Shown: positions 23,179-32,101, counted from the first letter of the stretch. The stretch: DNA of 42,134 nucleotides from Rhodospirillales bacterium (GCA_009377525.1 WHTW01000059.1:1-42134); one strand, 5' to 3'. Translations and numbers: made by a program. Notes: a model not told the origin generated them from the letters alone.

Positions 23179-24792
23179 ATGTCGAAATCGATCGCCTTTC
23201 TTTCGCTCGAACGCCGCATTGACGCGATGTTCGCCCGCTACACCAAGCCCGGCTCGCCGGGCGCCGTCGTCGCCGTCGCCCAAGGCGGCGAGGTCGAGAT
23301 CTGCAAGGGCTATGGCCTGGCCAGCATCGAGCATGGCGTGCCGATCACGCCGCAGACCCACTTTCGCATCGCCTCGGTGAGCAAGCAGTTCACCGTCACC
23401 ACGGCGCTCTTGCTGGCGGCCGAGGGCAAGCTGAAGCTCTCCGATCCGCCGCACAAATATCTGCGCGAATTGAAACCGCTGCCGGTCACCATCGACCAGA
23501 TGATGCGCAATTCCAGCGGCCTGGCCGACTTCCTCGAGCTGCTGCGGCTGGGTGGTCACGGCCTGGAGCGGCCGGTTCGTGCCGCCGATCTCTTCGCCGC
23601 CGCGGCGCGCAACGGCCATCTCAACTTCGCGCCGGGCAGCCGCTTCCTCTACAGCAACACCAACTTCCTGCTGCTCGGCCTGATCATCGAGCGGCTCACC
23701 AAGCGCAAGCTGGGCGAGGTGATGGAGGAGCGCATCTTCAAGCCGCTCGGCATGACCAGCACCATGCTGGCGGCCGAGATCGACAGCGTGATCCCCGACC
23801 TCGCCACCGGTTATCTCGGCGACGACAAGTCGGGCTTCCGCCGCGCCGGCCACGCCTATCCGCAGGGCGGCGAAGGCGGGTTGATCTCGACGGTCGAGGA
23901 TCTGCTGATCTGGAGCCGGCATTTCGACAACCCGGTGCTGGGCAAGACCCTGCCGACGCAGCTCGCCGCCGCGGCGCCGCTCACCGGCGGGCATGCCAAC
24001 GCCTATCGCCGCGGCGTCGCCATCGGCGAGGTGCGCGGCCTGGAGACGGTGGGCCATGGCGGCCTGTGGCCGGGCTTCCGCACCGAGTTTTTACGCGTGC
24101 CGGCGGCCGACCTCACCGTCATCGTCATCGCCAATCTCGGCACCATCGATCCGTGGCGCCTGGCGCATGCCATCGCCGCCGACGCCCTGGACAGCGACAA
24201 ACGATTGAAGCCCGTGCTGGCGCCGATCACCGAGGCCGAGATCAAGCCGACCGCCGGCACCTGGTTCAACGCCGACGAGCCCTCGCTGTTCGACCTGGCG
24301 TGGCGCAACGGCGAGGCCACCGTGACCCAGAACGGCCTCCCCTTCGTGCTGGGCCGCCGGCCCGGCGGCTGGTTCGGCGCCGAGCGCGGTTCGTTCGAAT
24401 TCATGATCAAGCCGGGCCCCAAGACCGCAGGGGGCACACTGCGCGTCGACCTGGGCGCGGGCCGCGTGTTGCCGTTCAAGAAGCTCGGCAAGCGCAAGGC
24501 CGTGCCGGCGGCGCTGGCCGGCAGTTATGTCTCCGCCGATTCGGGCGCGCGCTGGGACATCACGCGTAAGGGCGAGCATTGGGAAGCGGCCGTCAGCGGA
24601 CCATTGATCGCCGGCGGCCAAGCCTGGCCGGTGCGCGGCGTCGATGCCGACACGATCGAGAGCGAGATGCCCGGGAGCTGGATCAAGGCGACCCAGCTCG
24701 CCCGTCTGGCGCGCGACCGCTCGGGCAAGGTGACGGCGCTCGAGGTCTCGACCGGCCGCATCAAGAAGATGCGGTTTGAGCGGATGGTCTAA
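23179..24792 (+). CDS. D-aminopeptidase-like S12 serine hydrolase
   Basis: A 537-residue penicillin-binding-protein-fold enzyme. The S12 active site is complete: Ser66-x-x-Lys69 in SVSK, Tyr158-Ser-Asn160, and His293-Gly-Gly295. These positions and the long C-terminal part (about residues 330-537, beta-rich with TAGTWFNADEPS and AGSYVSADSGAR) match the three-domain D-aminopeptidase DAP of Ochrobactrum (about 520 residues; Ser62, Lys65, Tyr153, His287 as I recall). DAP releases N-terminal D-Ala or Gly. No signal peptide is seen, in keeping with a cytoplasmic enzyme rather than a beta-lactamase. A role in recycling D-amino-acid peptides is inferred. Confidence 0.87.
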   Translation: MSKSIAFLSLERRIDAMFARYTKPGSPGAVVAVAQGGEVEICKGYGLASIEHGVPITPQTHFRIASVSKQFTVTTALLLAAEGKLKLSDPPHKYLRELKPLPVTIDQMMRNSSGLADFLELLRLGGHGLERPVRAADLFAAAARNGHLNFAPGSRFLYSNTNFLLLGLIIERLTKRKLGEVMEERIFKPLGMTSTMLAAEIDSVIPDLATGYLGDDKSGFRRAGHAYPQGGEGGLISTVEDLLIWSRHFDNPVLGKTLPTQLAAAAPLTGGHANAYRRGVAIGEVRGLETVGHGGLWPGFRTEFLRVPAADLTVIVIANLGTIDPWRLAHAIAADALDSDKRLKPVLAPITEAEIKPTAGTWFNADEPSLFDLAWRNGEATVTQNGLPFVLGRRPGGWFGAERGSFEFMIKPGPKTAGGTLRVDLGAGRVLPFKKLGKRKAVPAALAGSYVSADSGARWDITRKGEHWEAAVSGPLIAGGQAWPVRGVDADTIESEMPGSWIKATQLARLARDRSGKVTALEVSTGRIKKMRFERMV

Positions 24793-24798
24793 CGTCTC

Positions 24799-24858
24799 CC
24801 GGACCGCCGGCTTCCAACCGGCTCGGAATCATGAGCCGGCTGGAAGCCGGTGGTCCGG
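24799..24858. repeat. Palindromic repeat, same family as the outer arms at 22148
   Basis: Left arm CCGGACCGCCGGCTTCCAAC (continuing CGGCTC) pairs with the right arm starting GAGCCGGCTGGAAGCC and ending GGTGGTCCGG around a short loop. It lies between the converging D-aminopeptidase and amino-acid binding protein genes. Its arms match the outer arms of 22148-22279 at nearly every base. Confidence 0.87.
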
Positions 24859-24862
24859 AAGA

Positions 24863-25875
24863 TCACCGGAACGGGATCGCGTACAGCAGGCCGCCGTTGG
24901 TCCAGAGCGCATTCTGGCCGCGCTCGAGCTTGAGCGGTGTCGACGTGCCGACGTTGCGCTCGTAGCTCTCGCCGTAGTTCCCGACCAGCTTGATGACGTT
25001 GTACATCCACTTCTCGTCGACCCCTATCGCCTTGCCGTAGCCCGGCGTGACGCCGAGGACGCGCTTGATGGCGGGATCGTCGCTTTTCAGCAGCTCGTCG
25101 ACGTTCTTGGACGTGATGCCCATCTCCTCGGCCTCGATCATGCCCATCAGCGTCCATTTCACGAGGTCGAGCCACTGGTCGTCGCCGTGGCGCACGATCG
25201 GGCCCAGCGGCTCCTTGGAGACGCGCTCGGGCAGGATCACATGCTCGCCCTTGCCGGCGAGCTGGGCGACACGCACGGCGGCCAGGCCCGAGGCGTCGGT
25301 GGTATAGGCGTCGCAGCGGCCGGCGGCGTAGGCCTGCAGCAGCTCGTCGAGCTTCTCGATCAGCACCGGCTTGAAGGTCATCTTCTGCTTGCGGAACCAG
25401 TCGGCGAGGTTGAGCTCGGTGGTGGTGCCGGGCTGCACGCAGATGGTGGCGCCGTTCAGCTCCTTGGCGCTCTTGATGTTGCTCTTGGCCGGCACCAGGA
25501 AGCCCTGGCCGTCGTAGAAATTCACGCCGGCGCCGTTGAAGCCGAGCGAGGTGTCGCGCAGCAGCGTCTGGGTGGCGTTGCGCGTGATGACATCGACCTC
25601 GCCCGACTGCGGGCGACGAAGCGCTGCTGCGCCGTGGTCGGCGTGAACTTGGATTTCTCGGCATCGCCGAACATCGCCGCGGCAATCGCCTTGCAGAGAC
25701 CGACGTCGAGCCCGGTCCACTTGCCCTGGCTGTCGGCCATCGAGAAGCCCGCCAGCCCGGTGTTGACCGCGCACTGCACGAAGCCCTTGGCCTTGACCGC
25801 GTCGAAGGTCTGGCCGGCGAAGGCTGGGGCAGCCGCCAAGGATAAAGATGCGGCGACGACAAGAGATTTGAACAT
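24863..25875 (-). CDS. General L-amino-acid ABC transporter binding protein (AapJ-like), frameshifted
   Basis: The full protein would be about 337 residues with signal peptide MFKSLVVAASLSLAAAPAFA. The N-terminal part reads TFDAVKAKGFVQCAVNTGLA, then GLDVGLCKAIAAAMFGD, and ends normally at KFTPTTAQQRFVA. The C-terminal part continues in another frame with QSGEVDVITRNATQTLLRD through to NALWTNGGLLYAIPF. The join is at 25610-25611. Inserting one A on the plus strand (GACTGC-A-GGGCG) restores VALQSGEVDV. The family is the periplasmic binding protein of Aap/Bzt-type general amino-acid importers. Without correction neither half would bind ligand. No permease genes follow, so the gene is orphaned here. 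Either a real mutation or a single-base sequence error could explain it. Confidence 0.88.
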
Positions 25876-25937
25876 AATCGATTTGACTCCCTGCTTTCTT
25901 GATGAACGCAGCCTGGCAAAGGTCACGCCGGTTCAGC

Positions 25938-26289
25938 TCACGCCGAGAAGCGGACTCCATATGACAAGAGCTGACGGTCCTGAGTGACCAGTACCAAGCT
26001 TTCCAGCTTTGCCTGCGCGATCAGAAGACGATCAAAAGGACCCCGCCGCATCAGCATGCTCCGGCGTTATGACGAGCGCTTCAAAGCCGCCATTCACAAT
26101 GGCATGCGGCGTATCGCGTTGGAAAGCCAGCTTGCCGATCATCCGCTTGATCGAGATTTCCCAGACACTCGCGGCACTGACAACGATCCGGTTCTCGGGG
26201 TCAGCGACGGCCGCCTGCACTTCCTCCCCCAAGCGGGTGTGATCCATGTTCCACCAGATGAAGACGTGCGTATCGAGCAGCAAGTCCAC
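25938..26289 (-). pseudogene. VapC-like PIN-domain toxin, inactivated by an internal deletion
   Basis: The reading frame starts GTG at 26289 with LLLDTHVFIWWNMDHTRLG and SAASVWEISIKRMIGKLA, the front half of a PIN RNase with acidic Asp6 and Glu44. It runs into a stop at 26032 after EHADAAGSF. The rest of the toxin continues in another frame from 26039 to 25938: PFDRLLIAQAKLESLVLVTQ, then DRQLLSYGV. In intact relatives about eight residues (x-L-P-x-H-H-R-D) separate AAG from PFDR. Only one base remains here, so about 23 bases were lost. The deletion removes the HHRD segment and breaks the frame, so nuclease activity should be gone. The antitoxin upstream is intact. Confidence 0.88.
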
Positions 26290-26290
26290 G

Positions 26291-26536
26291 TCAGGGATCG
26301 TATCCGAACTGCTTCAGCAACTCCGGCGGAAGTGGCGCGTCGAAGTCGTCCGCGATGTCGGTGATGCCCATGAAGTTCTGGGGCTTGCGCGGTTCTTTCT
26401 TGGCCTTGGGGACGGCCACCAGCTTGGCCATCGGTTGACCGTGCTTCGCGATGACGATCTCTTCGCCGGACGCAGCACGGTCTACCAGCGATGAAAGCTG
26501 GTTCTTGGCTTCGTAGAGGCTGAAGATCTTGGTCAT
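26291..26536 (-). CDS. Phd/YefM-family antitoxin
   Basis: An 81-residue antitoxin with the Phd N-terminal DNA-binding fold FSLYEAKNQLSSLVDRAASG, then EEIVIAKHGQPMAKLVAVPK. The C-terminal toxin-binding tail FMGITDIADDFDAPLPPELL is typical of antitoxins paired with PIN toxins. It ends one base before the GTG of the broken vapC. Two TTGGCCAA palindromes sit just upstream of its start and may be its own operator. With the toxin inactivated it could persist as a repressor or be in early decay. Confidence 0.92.
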   Translation of the reverse strand: MTKIFSLYEAKNQLSSLVDRAASGEEIVIAKHGQPMAKLVAVPKAKKEPRKPQNFMGITDIADDFDAPLPPELLKQFGYDP

Positions 26537-26542
26537 GAGAAT

Positions 26543-26559
26543 TTGGCCAACTTGGCCAA
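26543..26559. promoter_or_regulatory. Candidate antitoxin operator: two TTGGCCAA palindromes
   Basis: TTGGCCAA occurs at 26543-26550 and 26552-26559, centred 9 bases apart, about 7 bases upstream of the antitoxin ATG. Paired short palindromes next to the start are the usual arrangement for Phd/YefM autorepression. The site overlaps the expected ribosome binding region, and no Shine-Dalgarno sequence is otherwise visible. Operator function is inferred. Confidence 0.5.
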
Positions 26560-26585
26560 CTTCTACATCCCCGCTGGCAAGCCGA

Positions 26586-27365
26586 TCAAATCGTGCGCTC
26601 GACCATCATCTTCTTGATCTCGGCGATCGCCTTCGCCGGGTTCAGGTGCTTGGGGCACGTCTTGGTGCAGTTCATGATGGTGTGGCAGCGATAGAGCCGG
26701 AACGGATCTTCCAGCTGGTCGAGCCGCTCGCCCTTGGCCTCGTCGCGGCTGTCGGCCAGCCAGCGATAGGCCTGCAACAGAATGGCCGGGCCGAGGTAGC
26801 GCTCGCCATTCCACCAGTAGGACGGGCACGAGGTCGAGCAGCAGAAGCAGAGGATGCACTCCCACAGGCCGTCGAGCTTGGCGCGCTCCTCGGGCGACTG
26901 CAGGCGCTCGCGCGTCGGCGGCTGGGTGGTCGTCTTGATCCACGGTTCGATCGCGGAGAGCTGGGCGTAGGGCACGGTAAGGTCGGGCACCAGGTCGCGC
27001 ACCACCGGCATGTGCGGCAGCGGGTAGATCTTGATGTCGCCTTTGACGTCCGAGATGTATTTGATGCAGGCCAACGTATTGGTGCCGTCGATGTTCATGG
27101 CACACGAACCGCACACGCCCTCGCGGCACGAGCGGCGAAAGGTGAGCGAGCTGTCCATCTCATTCTTGATCTTGATCAGTGCGTCCAGGACCATCGGGCC
27201 GCAGGTGTCCATATCGACTTCGTAAGTGTCGATCGACGGGTTCTTGCCGTCGTCGGGCGTCCAGCGGTAGATCTTGAACACCTTGGTGTTCTTGGCGCCG
27301 GTCGGCGCCTTGTAGGTCTGGCCCGCGCCGATCTTGGAATTGGCGGGCAGTGCGAACTCAGCCAT
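26586..27365 (-). CDS. sdhB: Succinate dehydrogenase iron-sulfur subunit
   Basis: A 259-residue subunit of complex II carrying three clusters. The 2Fe-2S motif is [17 protein letters not shown]. The 4Fe-4S and 3Fe-4S ligands are in [18 protein letters not shown] and [20 protein letters not shown]. It passes electrons from the FAD of SdhA to ubiquinone at the SdhCD interface. It is the last gene of sdhCDAB, 26 bases after sdhA. The N-terminus [20 protein letters not shown] and length are normal for alphaproteobacteria. Confidence 0.98.
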   Translation of the reverse strand: MAEFALPANSKIGAGQTYKAPTGAKNTKVFKIYRWTPDDGKNPSIDTYEVDMDTCGPMVLDALIKIKNEMDSSLTFRRSCREGVCGSCAMNIDGTNTLACIKYISDVKGDIKIYPLPHMPVVRDLVPDLTVPYAQLSAIEPWIKTTTQPPTRERLQSPEERAKLDGLWECILCFCCSTSCPSYWWNGERYLGPAILLQAYRWLADSRDEAKGERLDQLEDPFRLYRCHTIMNCTKTCPKHLNPAKAIAEIKKMMVERTI

Positions 27366-27391
27366 CGCTTCCTCTCGAACTCAATACGCGC

Positions 27392-29233
27392 TTAGTACAC
27401 GCGCGCCTTGGGTGGGAACGACTGCACGTCGTTGGTCATTGGCTGCAGCTTCACCGGCCGGTAATCGATGCGGGTCTTGCCGCTATCGTCGACCCAGACC
27501 ACCGTGTGCTTCAGCCATTCCTTGTCGTTGCGCTCGGGATAGTCCTCGCGCGCATGGGCGCCACGGCTCTCGTGGCGGTTAGCCGCGGAGCGGATGGTGG
27601 CCTGGGCCAGCAGGATGAGATTCTCGAACTCCAGCGTCTCCATGAGATCGGAGTTCCAGATCAGCGACCGGTCCTTGACCCCGATGTCCGACCGGCCGTC
27701 CAGCACCTTCTCGACATTCTTGCACCCCTCGTCGAGGCTCTGCTGTGTGCGGAACACCGCACAGTCATTCTGCATGGTGCGCTGCATTCTGAGGCGCAGT
27801 TGCGCCGTCGGAGTGCCGCCAGCGACGTGGCGCAGCCGGTCGAAGCGCGCGATCGCCTCCTCGCCAGCATGCGGGAGCTGCTTGTGCGGTTGGCCCGGCG
27901 TGAGCAGTTCGGCGGCGCGATTGGCGGCGGAGCGTCCAAACACAACCAGCTCGAGCAGCGAGTTGGACCCCAGCCGATTGGCGCCATGTACGCTCACCGA
28001 GGCCGCCTCGCCGAGCGCCATCAGGCCCGGCACTACGGTGTTGGGATCACCGTTCTTCACCGTCATGACCTCGCAGTGATAGTTCGTCGGAATGCCGCCC
28101 ATGTTGTAGTGGCAGGTCGGCAGGATGGGGATCGGCTGGCGCGTGACGTCGACACCGGCGAAGATGCGCGCGGTCTCGGCGATGCCCGGCAGGCGCTCGT
28201 GGATTACCTTGGGGTCGAGATGCTCGACATGCAGCTCGATGTAGTCCTTGTTGGGACCGCAGCCGCGGCCCTCGCGGATCTCGATGGTCATCGAGCGGCT
28301 GACGACGTCGCGCGAGGCCAGATCCTTGGCCGACGGCGCATAGCGCTCCATGAAGCGCTCGCCGTTGGCGTTGGTGACGTAGCCGCCCTCGCCGCGCACG
28401 CCCTCGGTGATCAGACAGCCAGCACCGTAGATGCCGGTCGGGTGGAACTGGACGAACTCCATGTCCTGGGTCGGCAGCCCGGCACGCAGCGCCATGGCGC
28501 CGCCGTCGCCGGTGCAGGTGTGGGCCGAGGTCGCCGTCTGGTAGACGCGGCCGTAGCCGCCGGTCGCCAGCACCGTCTTGTGGGCGCGGAAGCGATGCAT
28601 CGTGCCGTCATCGAGGTTCCACGCCATGACGCCGCGACACACGCCCTCGTCCATGATGAGGTCGAGGGCGAAATACTCGATGAAGAACTCGGCTTGGTTC
28701 CTGAGCGACTGCTGGTAGAGCGTGTGCAACATGGCGTGGCCGGTGCGGTCGGCCGCGGCGCAGGTGCGATGTGCGATGCCCTTGCCGTACTCCGTCGTCA
28801 TGCCGCCGAACGGGCGCTGGTAGATCTTGCCCTCGGGCGTGCGGCTGAACGGCACGCCGAAATGCTCCAGCTCGATGATGGCCGGGATGCCGTCGCGGCA
28901 CATGTATTCGATGGCGTCCTGGTCGCCCAGCCAGTCCGAGCCCTTGACGGTGTCGTACATGTGCCAGCGCCAGTCGTCGGGCCCCATGTTGCCCAGCGCC
29001 GCCGAGATGCCGCCCTGGGCCGATACGGTGTGGCTGCGGGTTGGGAACACCTTGGTCACGCAGGCGGTCTTCAACCCCTTGGATGCCATGCCGAAGGTCG
29101 CGCGCAGGCCCGAGCCGCCGGCGCCGACCACCACGACGTCGTACTCGTGGTCGATGATGGTGTAGGAGGTGCCACCGATATTGACGGTGCCGGCCGCGGC
29201 GCCATCGCCCTTGTCGTTGCCTGCCTCGGCCAT
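27392..29233 (-). CDS. sdhA: Succinate dehydrogenase flavoprotein subunit
   Basis: A 613-residue catalytic subunit that oxidises succinate to fumarate. The FAD-binding motif is [20 protein letters not shown]. The histidine for covalent FAD attachment is in [13 protein letters not shown], and [20 protein letters not shown] is the conserved FAD-site block near the C-terminal third. The ATG at 29233 has GGAGG 7 bases upstream; a long in-frame extension to 29548 runs antisense-like through sdhD and was rejected. It starts 2 bases after the sdhD stop. Confidence 0.98.
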   Translation of the reverse strand: MAEAGNDKGDGAAAGTVNIGGTSYTIIDHEYDVVVVGAGGSGLRATFGMASKGLKTACVTKVFPTRSHTVSAQGGISAALGNMGPDDWRWHMYDTVKGSDWLGDQDAIEYMCRDGIPAIIELEHFGVPFSRTPEGKIYQRPFGGMTTEYGKGIAHRTCAAADRTGHAMLHTLYQQSLRNQAEFFIEYFALDLIMDEGVCRGVMAWNLDDGTMHRFRAHKTVLATGGYGRVYQTATSAHTCTGDGGAMALRAGLPTQDMEFVQFHPTGIYGAGCLITEGVRGEGGYVTNANGERFMERYAPSAKDLASRDVVSRSMTIEIREGRGCGPNKDYIELHVEHLDPKVIHERLPGIAETARIFAGVDVTRQPIPILPTCHYNMGGIPTNYHCEVMTVKNGDPNTVVPGLMALGEAASVSVHGANRLGSNSLLELVVFGRSAANRAAELLTPGQPHKQLPHAGEEAIARFDRLRHVAGGTPTAQLRLRMQRTMQNDCAVFRTQQSLDEGCKNVEKVLDGRSDIGVKDRSLIWNSDLMETLEFENLILLAQATIRSAANRHESRGAHAREDYPERNDKEWLKHTVVWVDDSGKTRIDYRPVKLQPMTNDVQSFPPKARVY

Positions 29234-29235
29234 GG

Positions 29236-29622
29236 TCAGCCTCCGAATCCGATACGCAGGATGGCCACGATGGCGGCCAGCCCGAAGAACACGGCGATGA
29301 AGCGCAGCAGCACGATCAGCGCCAGCTTCATGCCCTCGCCATGGACATAGTCCTCGACCACCTCCTGCATGCCGAGCTGGCCGTGATGCAGGCCGATGAC
29401 GATAGTGAGCGTCAGCAGCACCATGACGACCGGCGAGCCGATCCAGGCGCGCACGACGGCGTAGTCGGCGCCGCTCATCATGATCAGCGAGATGGCGAAC
29501 CACACGACGAGCGGGATCAGGGCGACGGCGGTGATGCGCTGCGCCCACCAGTGATGCACGCCCTGCCTGGCCGAGCCGAGCCCGCGGGCGCGGGAGAGAG
29601 GAGTCCTGAGATCGCTGTTCAT
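29236..29622 (-). CDS. sdhD: Succinate dehydrogenase membrane anchor subunit
   Basis: A 128-residue membrane protein with three helices: [40 protein letters not shown] and [20 protein letters not shown]. The start [25 protein letters not shown] and the [19 protein letters not shown] block are characteristic of alphaproteobacterial SdhD. It forms part of the quinone site and heme pocket with SdhC. It lies 10 bases after sdhC. Confidence 0.95.
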   Translation of the reverse strand: MNSDLRTPLSRARGLGSARQGVHHWWAQRITAVALIPLVVWFAISLIMMSGADYAVVRAWIGSPVVMVLLTLTIVIGLHHGQLGMQEVVEDYVHGEGMKLALIVLLRFIAVFFGLAAIVAILRIGFGG

Positions 29623-29632
29623 CGCCCCCTCC

Positions 29633-30031
29633 TCACACCAGCCTGAGGCCGACGATCCACGACACGATAGTTGCCGCGAAGGAAACGCCGACGACGATCC
29701 AGCCGCTGCGATAGGCGTCCTTGAGCTCGAAGCCGTAGCCCATGTCCCAGAACAGATGCCGGATGCCGTTGCACAGGTGATAGAAGATGCAGAACAGCCA
29801 GCCGCCCAGGAAGATGCGGCCCAGGATCGACACGTTGAAGCTCTGGAACATGGCGTAGGTGCGCGGGCTCGCCGAAGCGAACACCACCCAGATCACCAGG
29901 TAGAGCGCACCGACCGAGAGGGCGATGCCCGTGGCGCGGTGCAGGATCGACATGACCGAGGTGAGTTGCGGCCGGTAGACCTGCAAATGCGGAGAAAGCG
30001 GCCGATGCACCGGCCGATTGGCGACGCTCAT
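29633..30031 (-). CDS. sdhC: Succinate dehydrogenase cytochrome b556 subunit
   Basis: A 132-residue membrane subunit. The family signature RPLSPHLQVYRPQLTSVMSI followed by LHRATGIAL contains quinone-site residues. The later block FYHLCNGIRHLFWDMG includes the heme-ligand histidine. Three hydrophobic segments are present. It is the first gene of sdhCDAB, with a candidate promoter just upstream. Confidence 0.96.
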   Translation of the reverse strand: MSVANRPVHRPLSPHLQVYRPQLTSVMSILHRATGIALSVGALYLVIWVVFASASPRTYAMFQSFNVSILGRIFLGGWLFCIFYHLCNGIRHLFWDMGYGFELKDAYRSGWIVVGVSFAATIVSWIVGLRLV

Positions 30032-30078
30032 CGCGCGAAAACCTCTATTGCCGACATCGGCTGAGCTTTTTTAGCGCC

Positions 30079-30095
30079 CAGCCGCTTCAAGTCAA
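30079..30095 (-). promoter_or_regulatory. Candidate sigma-70-like promoter of sdhCDAB
   Basis: On the minus strand TTGACT (30095-30090) is followed after about 16 bases by TAAAAA, about 45 bases upstream of the sdhC ATG. The -35 element matches consensus at five of six positions; the -10 is weaker. It lies in the only AT-rich spot between mch and sdhC, so it is the best visible promoter candidate. Confidence 0.35.
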
Positions 30096-30155
30096 CGAAA
30101 GTCGCCGCAGAGTGCGTGTTAAGTCCCGGATTTCTCAGCGAAATTAGCCCGACGA

Positions 30156-31223
30156 TCACGACCGTCTGGGCATCAGCAGCCAGTAGTCGAGATCGAGCAC
30201 GACGGCGGGGTGATGCTTGCCGTCGGCCTGCTTGCCCGGGAACGAATCGCAGGGGCAATCCTTGGCCGCAATAAGTCTCAGTCGCAACGCGCCGAGGTCG
30301 GTGCGGCCCGCCATCGCGGCCTTCTCCAGCACCTCCGACCAGGCATAGATCGTGTCGCCGCCGAAGGTCGGCCCGACATGGCTGCCGGCACTGATCGCCG
30401 CCAACCGGAAGCCGTTGGCCAGGCCGTTGAAGGAGAGCGCGCGCGCCAGCGAGATGATATGGCCGCCATAGGCCAGCCGCCGGCCGAAGCGCGTGTTCTT
30501 GCCGGCATAGGCGTCGAAATGGACGCGCGCAGTGTTCTGATAGAGCCGCGTCGAGAACATGTGGTCTGAGTCCTCGAGCGTGATGCCGCTCACATGGTCG
30601 ATACGCTCGCCGGGCTCGTAGTCTTCCCAGCGATGGGACGAGCCCGCCGCAACATCGTCGTAGCCACCAAGCTTCAATCCGTCCGGCACGATCAGGTCGG
30701 CCGGCGCCACCGACAGCGCGGTCTTCGGCACGACCGGCGCGCCGACCGCCGCCTGCGGATCGCGCTTGTGCACCATCACCCAGCGCACGTAGTCCAGCAC
30801 CATCTCGCCCTTCTGGTTGGTGCCGGTCGAGCGCACCCAGACGACGCCGCTCGCCTTGTTGGAATTCTCGCGCAGGCCGATCACGGTGGAACGCGCCGAC
30901 AGCGTGTCGCCGGGATAGACCGGCACGCCCCAGCGGAACTCGGCATAGCCGAGATTGGCCACGGCATTGAGCGAGATGTCGTTCACGGTCTTGCCGATCA
31001 CGACATGGAACACCAGCAGGTCGTCGAGCGGCGCGCGCGGCAAGCCGATCGAGCGCGCGAACTCGTCCGACGAGTTTACGGCGAAGCGCGAGCCGTAGAG
31101 CCCAACGTTCAGCGCGGCATCGGCTTCGGTCAGCGTGCGCGGCGTAGCGTGACGGAACTCCTGGCCGACGCGGAAGTCCTCGAAGAAATTGCCCAGGGTC
31201 GCTTTACTGCTGGTCTTGCTCAT
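30156..31223 (-). CDS. mch: Mesaconyl-CoA hydratase (beta-methylmalyl-CoA dehydratase)
   Basis: A 355-residue protein with two MaoC-like hot-dog domains. GNFFEDFRVGQEFRHATPRT opens the first, and TRLYQNTARVHFDAYAGKNT, RRLAYGGHIISLARALSFNG and the end AVVLDLDYWLLMPRRS belong to the second. These blocks agree closely with the Rhodobacter Mch sequence as I recall it. Mch interconverts mesaconyl-CoA and (2R,3S)-beta-methylmalyl-CoA in the ethylmalonyl-CoA pathway for acetyl-CoA assimilation. Its ATG overlaps the stop of the Mcl2-like gene, so the pair is coupled. Other pathway genes (ccr, ecm, mcd, mcl1) are not in the window. Confidence 0.93.
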   Translation of the reverse strand: MSKTSSKATLGNFFEDFRVGQEFRHATPRTLTEADAALNVGLYGSRFAVNSSDEFARSIGLPRAPLDDLLVFHVVIGKTVNDISLNAVANLGYAEFRWGVPVYPGDTLSARSTVIGLRENSNKASGVVWVRSTGTNQKGEMVLDYVRWVMVHKRDPQAAVGAPVVPKTALSVAPADLIVPDGLKLGGYDDVAAGSSHRWEDYEPGERIDHVSGITLEDSDHMFSTRLYQNTARVHFDAYAGKNTRFGRRLAYGGHIISLARALSFNGLANGFRLAAISAGSHVGPTFGGDTIYAWSEVLEKAAMAGRTDLGALRLRLIAAKDCPCDSFPGKQADGKHHPAVVLDLDYWLLMPRRS

Positions 31224-32101
31224 GCGGCGGCCTGCAGTTCCTTGATGGCCGAGGCCAGCGCCAGCGCGCGCTCGGCCTGCTCGACATGGAGGTTCTCGAT
31301 CATGCGGCCGTCGACCGTGACCACGCCCTTGCCTTCAGTCTGCGCGGCCTTGAAGGCGGCGACGATCTTGCCCGCCATTTCGAGCTCGGCGGCCGACGGC
31401 GCGAAGATCTCGTTGCACGGCTCGACCTGGCTGGGATGGATCAGCGTCTTGCCGTCGAAGCCCATCTCCAGGCCTTGCTGGCAGACGGCGCGAAAGCCTT
31501 CCGTATCCTGGATGTCGTTGTAGACGCCGTCGAGAATCGCAAGCCCATGCGCGCGGGCGGCCAGCATGCCGACGCCGAGCGCGGTGATCATGGGCAGCCG
31601 TGTCGGCGTGTGGCGCGCACGCATGTCCTTGACGAGATCGTTGGTGCCCATGACGAACAGCGCGAGCCGCGGATGCGCTCCGGCGATCTCCTCGGCGCGC
31701 AGAATGCCCTTGGGCGTCTCCATCATCGCCCACACCGCCATGGTCGTGGGGGCGCCTGCCGTGTCGAGCAGCGACATGACGTGCGTCACCTGCGTGGCGC
31801 TCTCGACCTTGGGCACCAGGATCGCGTCGGCGCCGGACCGGGCGATGGCCGCGATATCGGCCTCGCCCCACGGCGTGCCGAGCCCGTTGCATCGGATCAC
31901 GATCTCGCGCTTGCCGTAGGCCTTGCTCTCGGCCGCCAGCACGACGTTGGTGCGCGCGGCCTCCTTGGCCTCGGGTGCCACGGCGTCCTCGAGGTCGAAG
32001 ATCAGCGCATCGGCCGGCAGTGTCCGCGCCTTCTCCAGCGCGCGCGTGTTGGCGCCCGGCATATAGAGGACGCTGCGGCGCGGACGGACGGTCTGTGACA
32101 T
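31220..32101 (-). CDS. (3S)-malyl-CoA thioesterase / CoA-ester lyase family (Mcl2-like)
   Basis: A 293-residue HpcH/HpaI-citrate lyase family protein. The TIM-barrel blocks are RSVLYMPGANTRALEKARTL, DALIFDLEDAVAPEAKEAAR (metal and CoA region), AVWAMMETPKGIL, MGTNDLVKDM and GFDGKTLIHPSQVEPCNEIF. The sequence is closer to Mcl2, the (3S)-malyl-CoA thioesterase, than to the true lyase Mcl1, which starts differently; this comparison is from memory. With Mch it would complete the late steps of the ethylmalonyl-CoA pathway by releasing malate from malyl-CoA. It is divergent from pdxY. Confidence 0.88.
   Translation of the reverse strand: MSQTVRPRRSVLYMPGANTRALEKARTLPADALIFDLEDAVAPEAKEAARTNVVLAAESKAYGKREIVIRCNGLGTPWGEADIAAIARSGADAILVPKVESATQVTHVMSLLDTAGAPTTMAVWAMMETPKGILRAEEIAGAHPRLALFVMGTNDLVKDMRARHTPTRLPMITALGVGMLAARAHGLAILDGVYNDIQDTEGFRAVCQQGLEMGFDGKTLIHPSQVEPCNEIFAPSAAELEMAGKIVAAFKAAQTEGKGVVTVDGRMIENLHVEQAERALALASAIKELQAAA

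Noticed and set aside
22148..24858. Possible CRISPR array from repeated GC-rich units
   Set aside because: Only two copies, 2.5 kb apart, palindromic throughout, with no regular spacers and no cas genes.
27350..29350. 666-codon plus-strand open frame opposite sdhA
   Set aside because: It is antisense to a near-invariant enzyme gene and has no recognisable domain.
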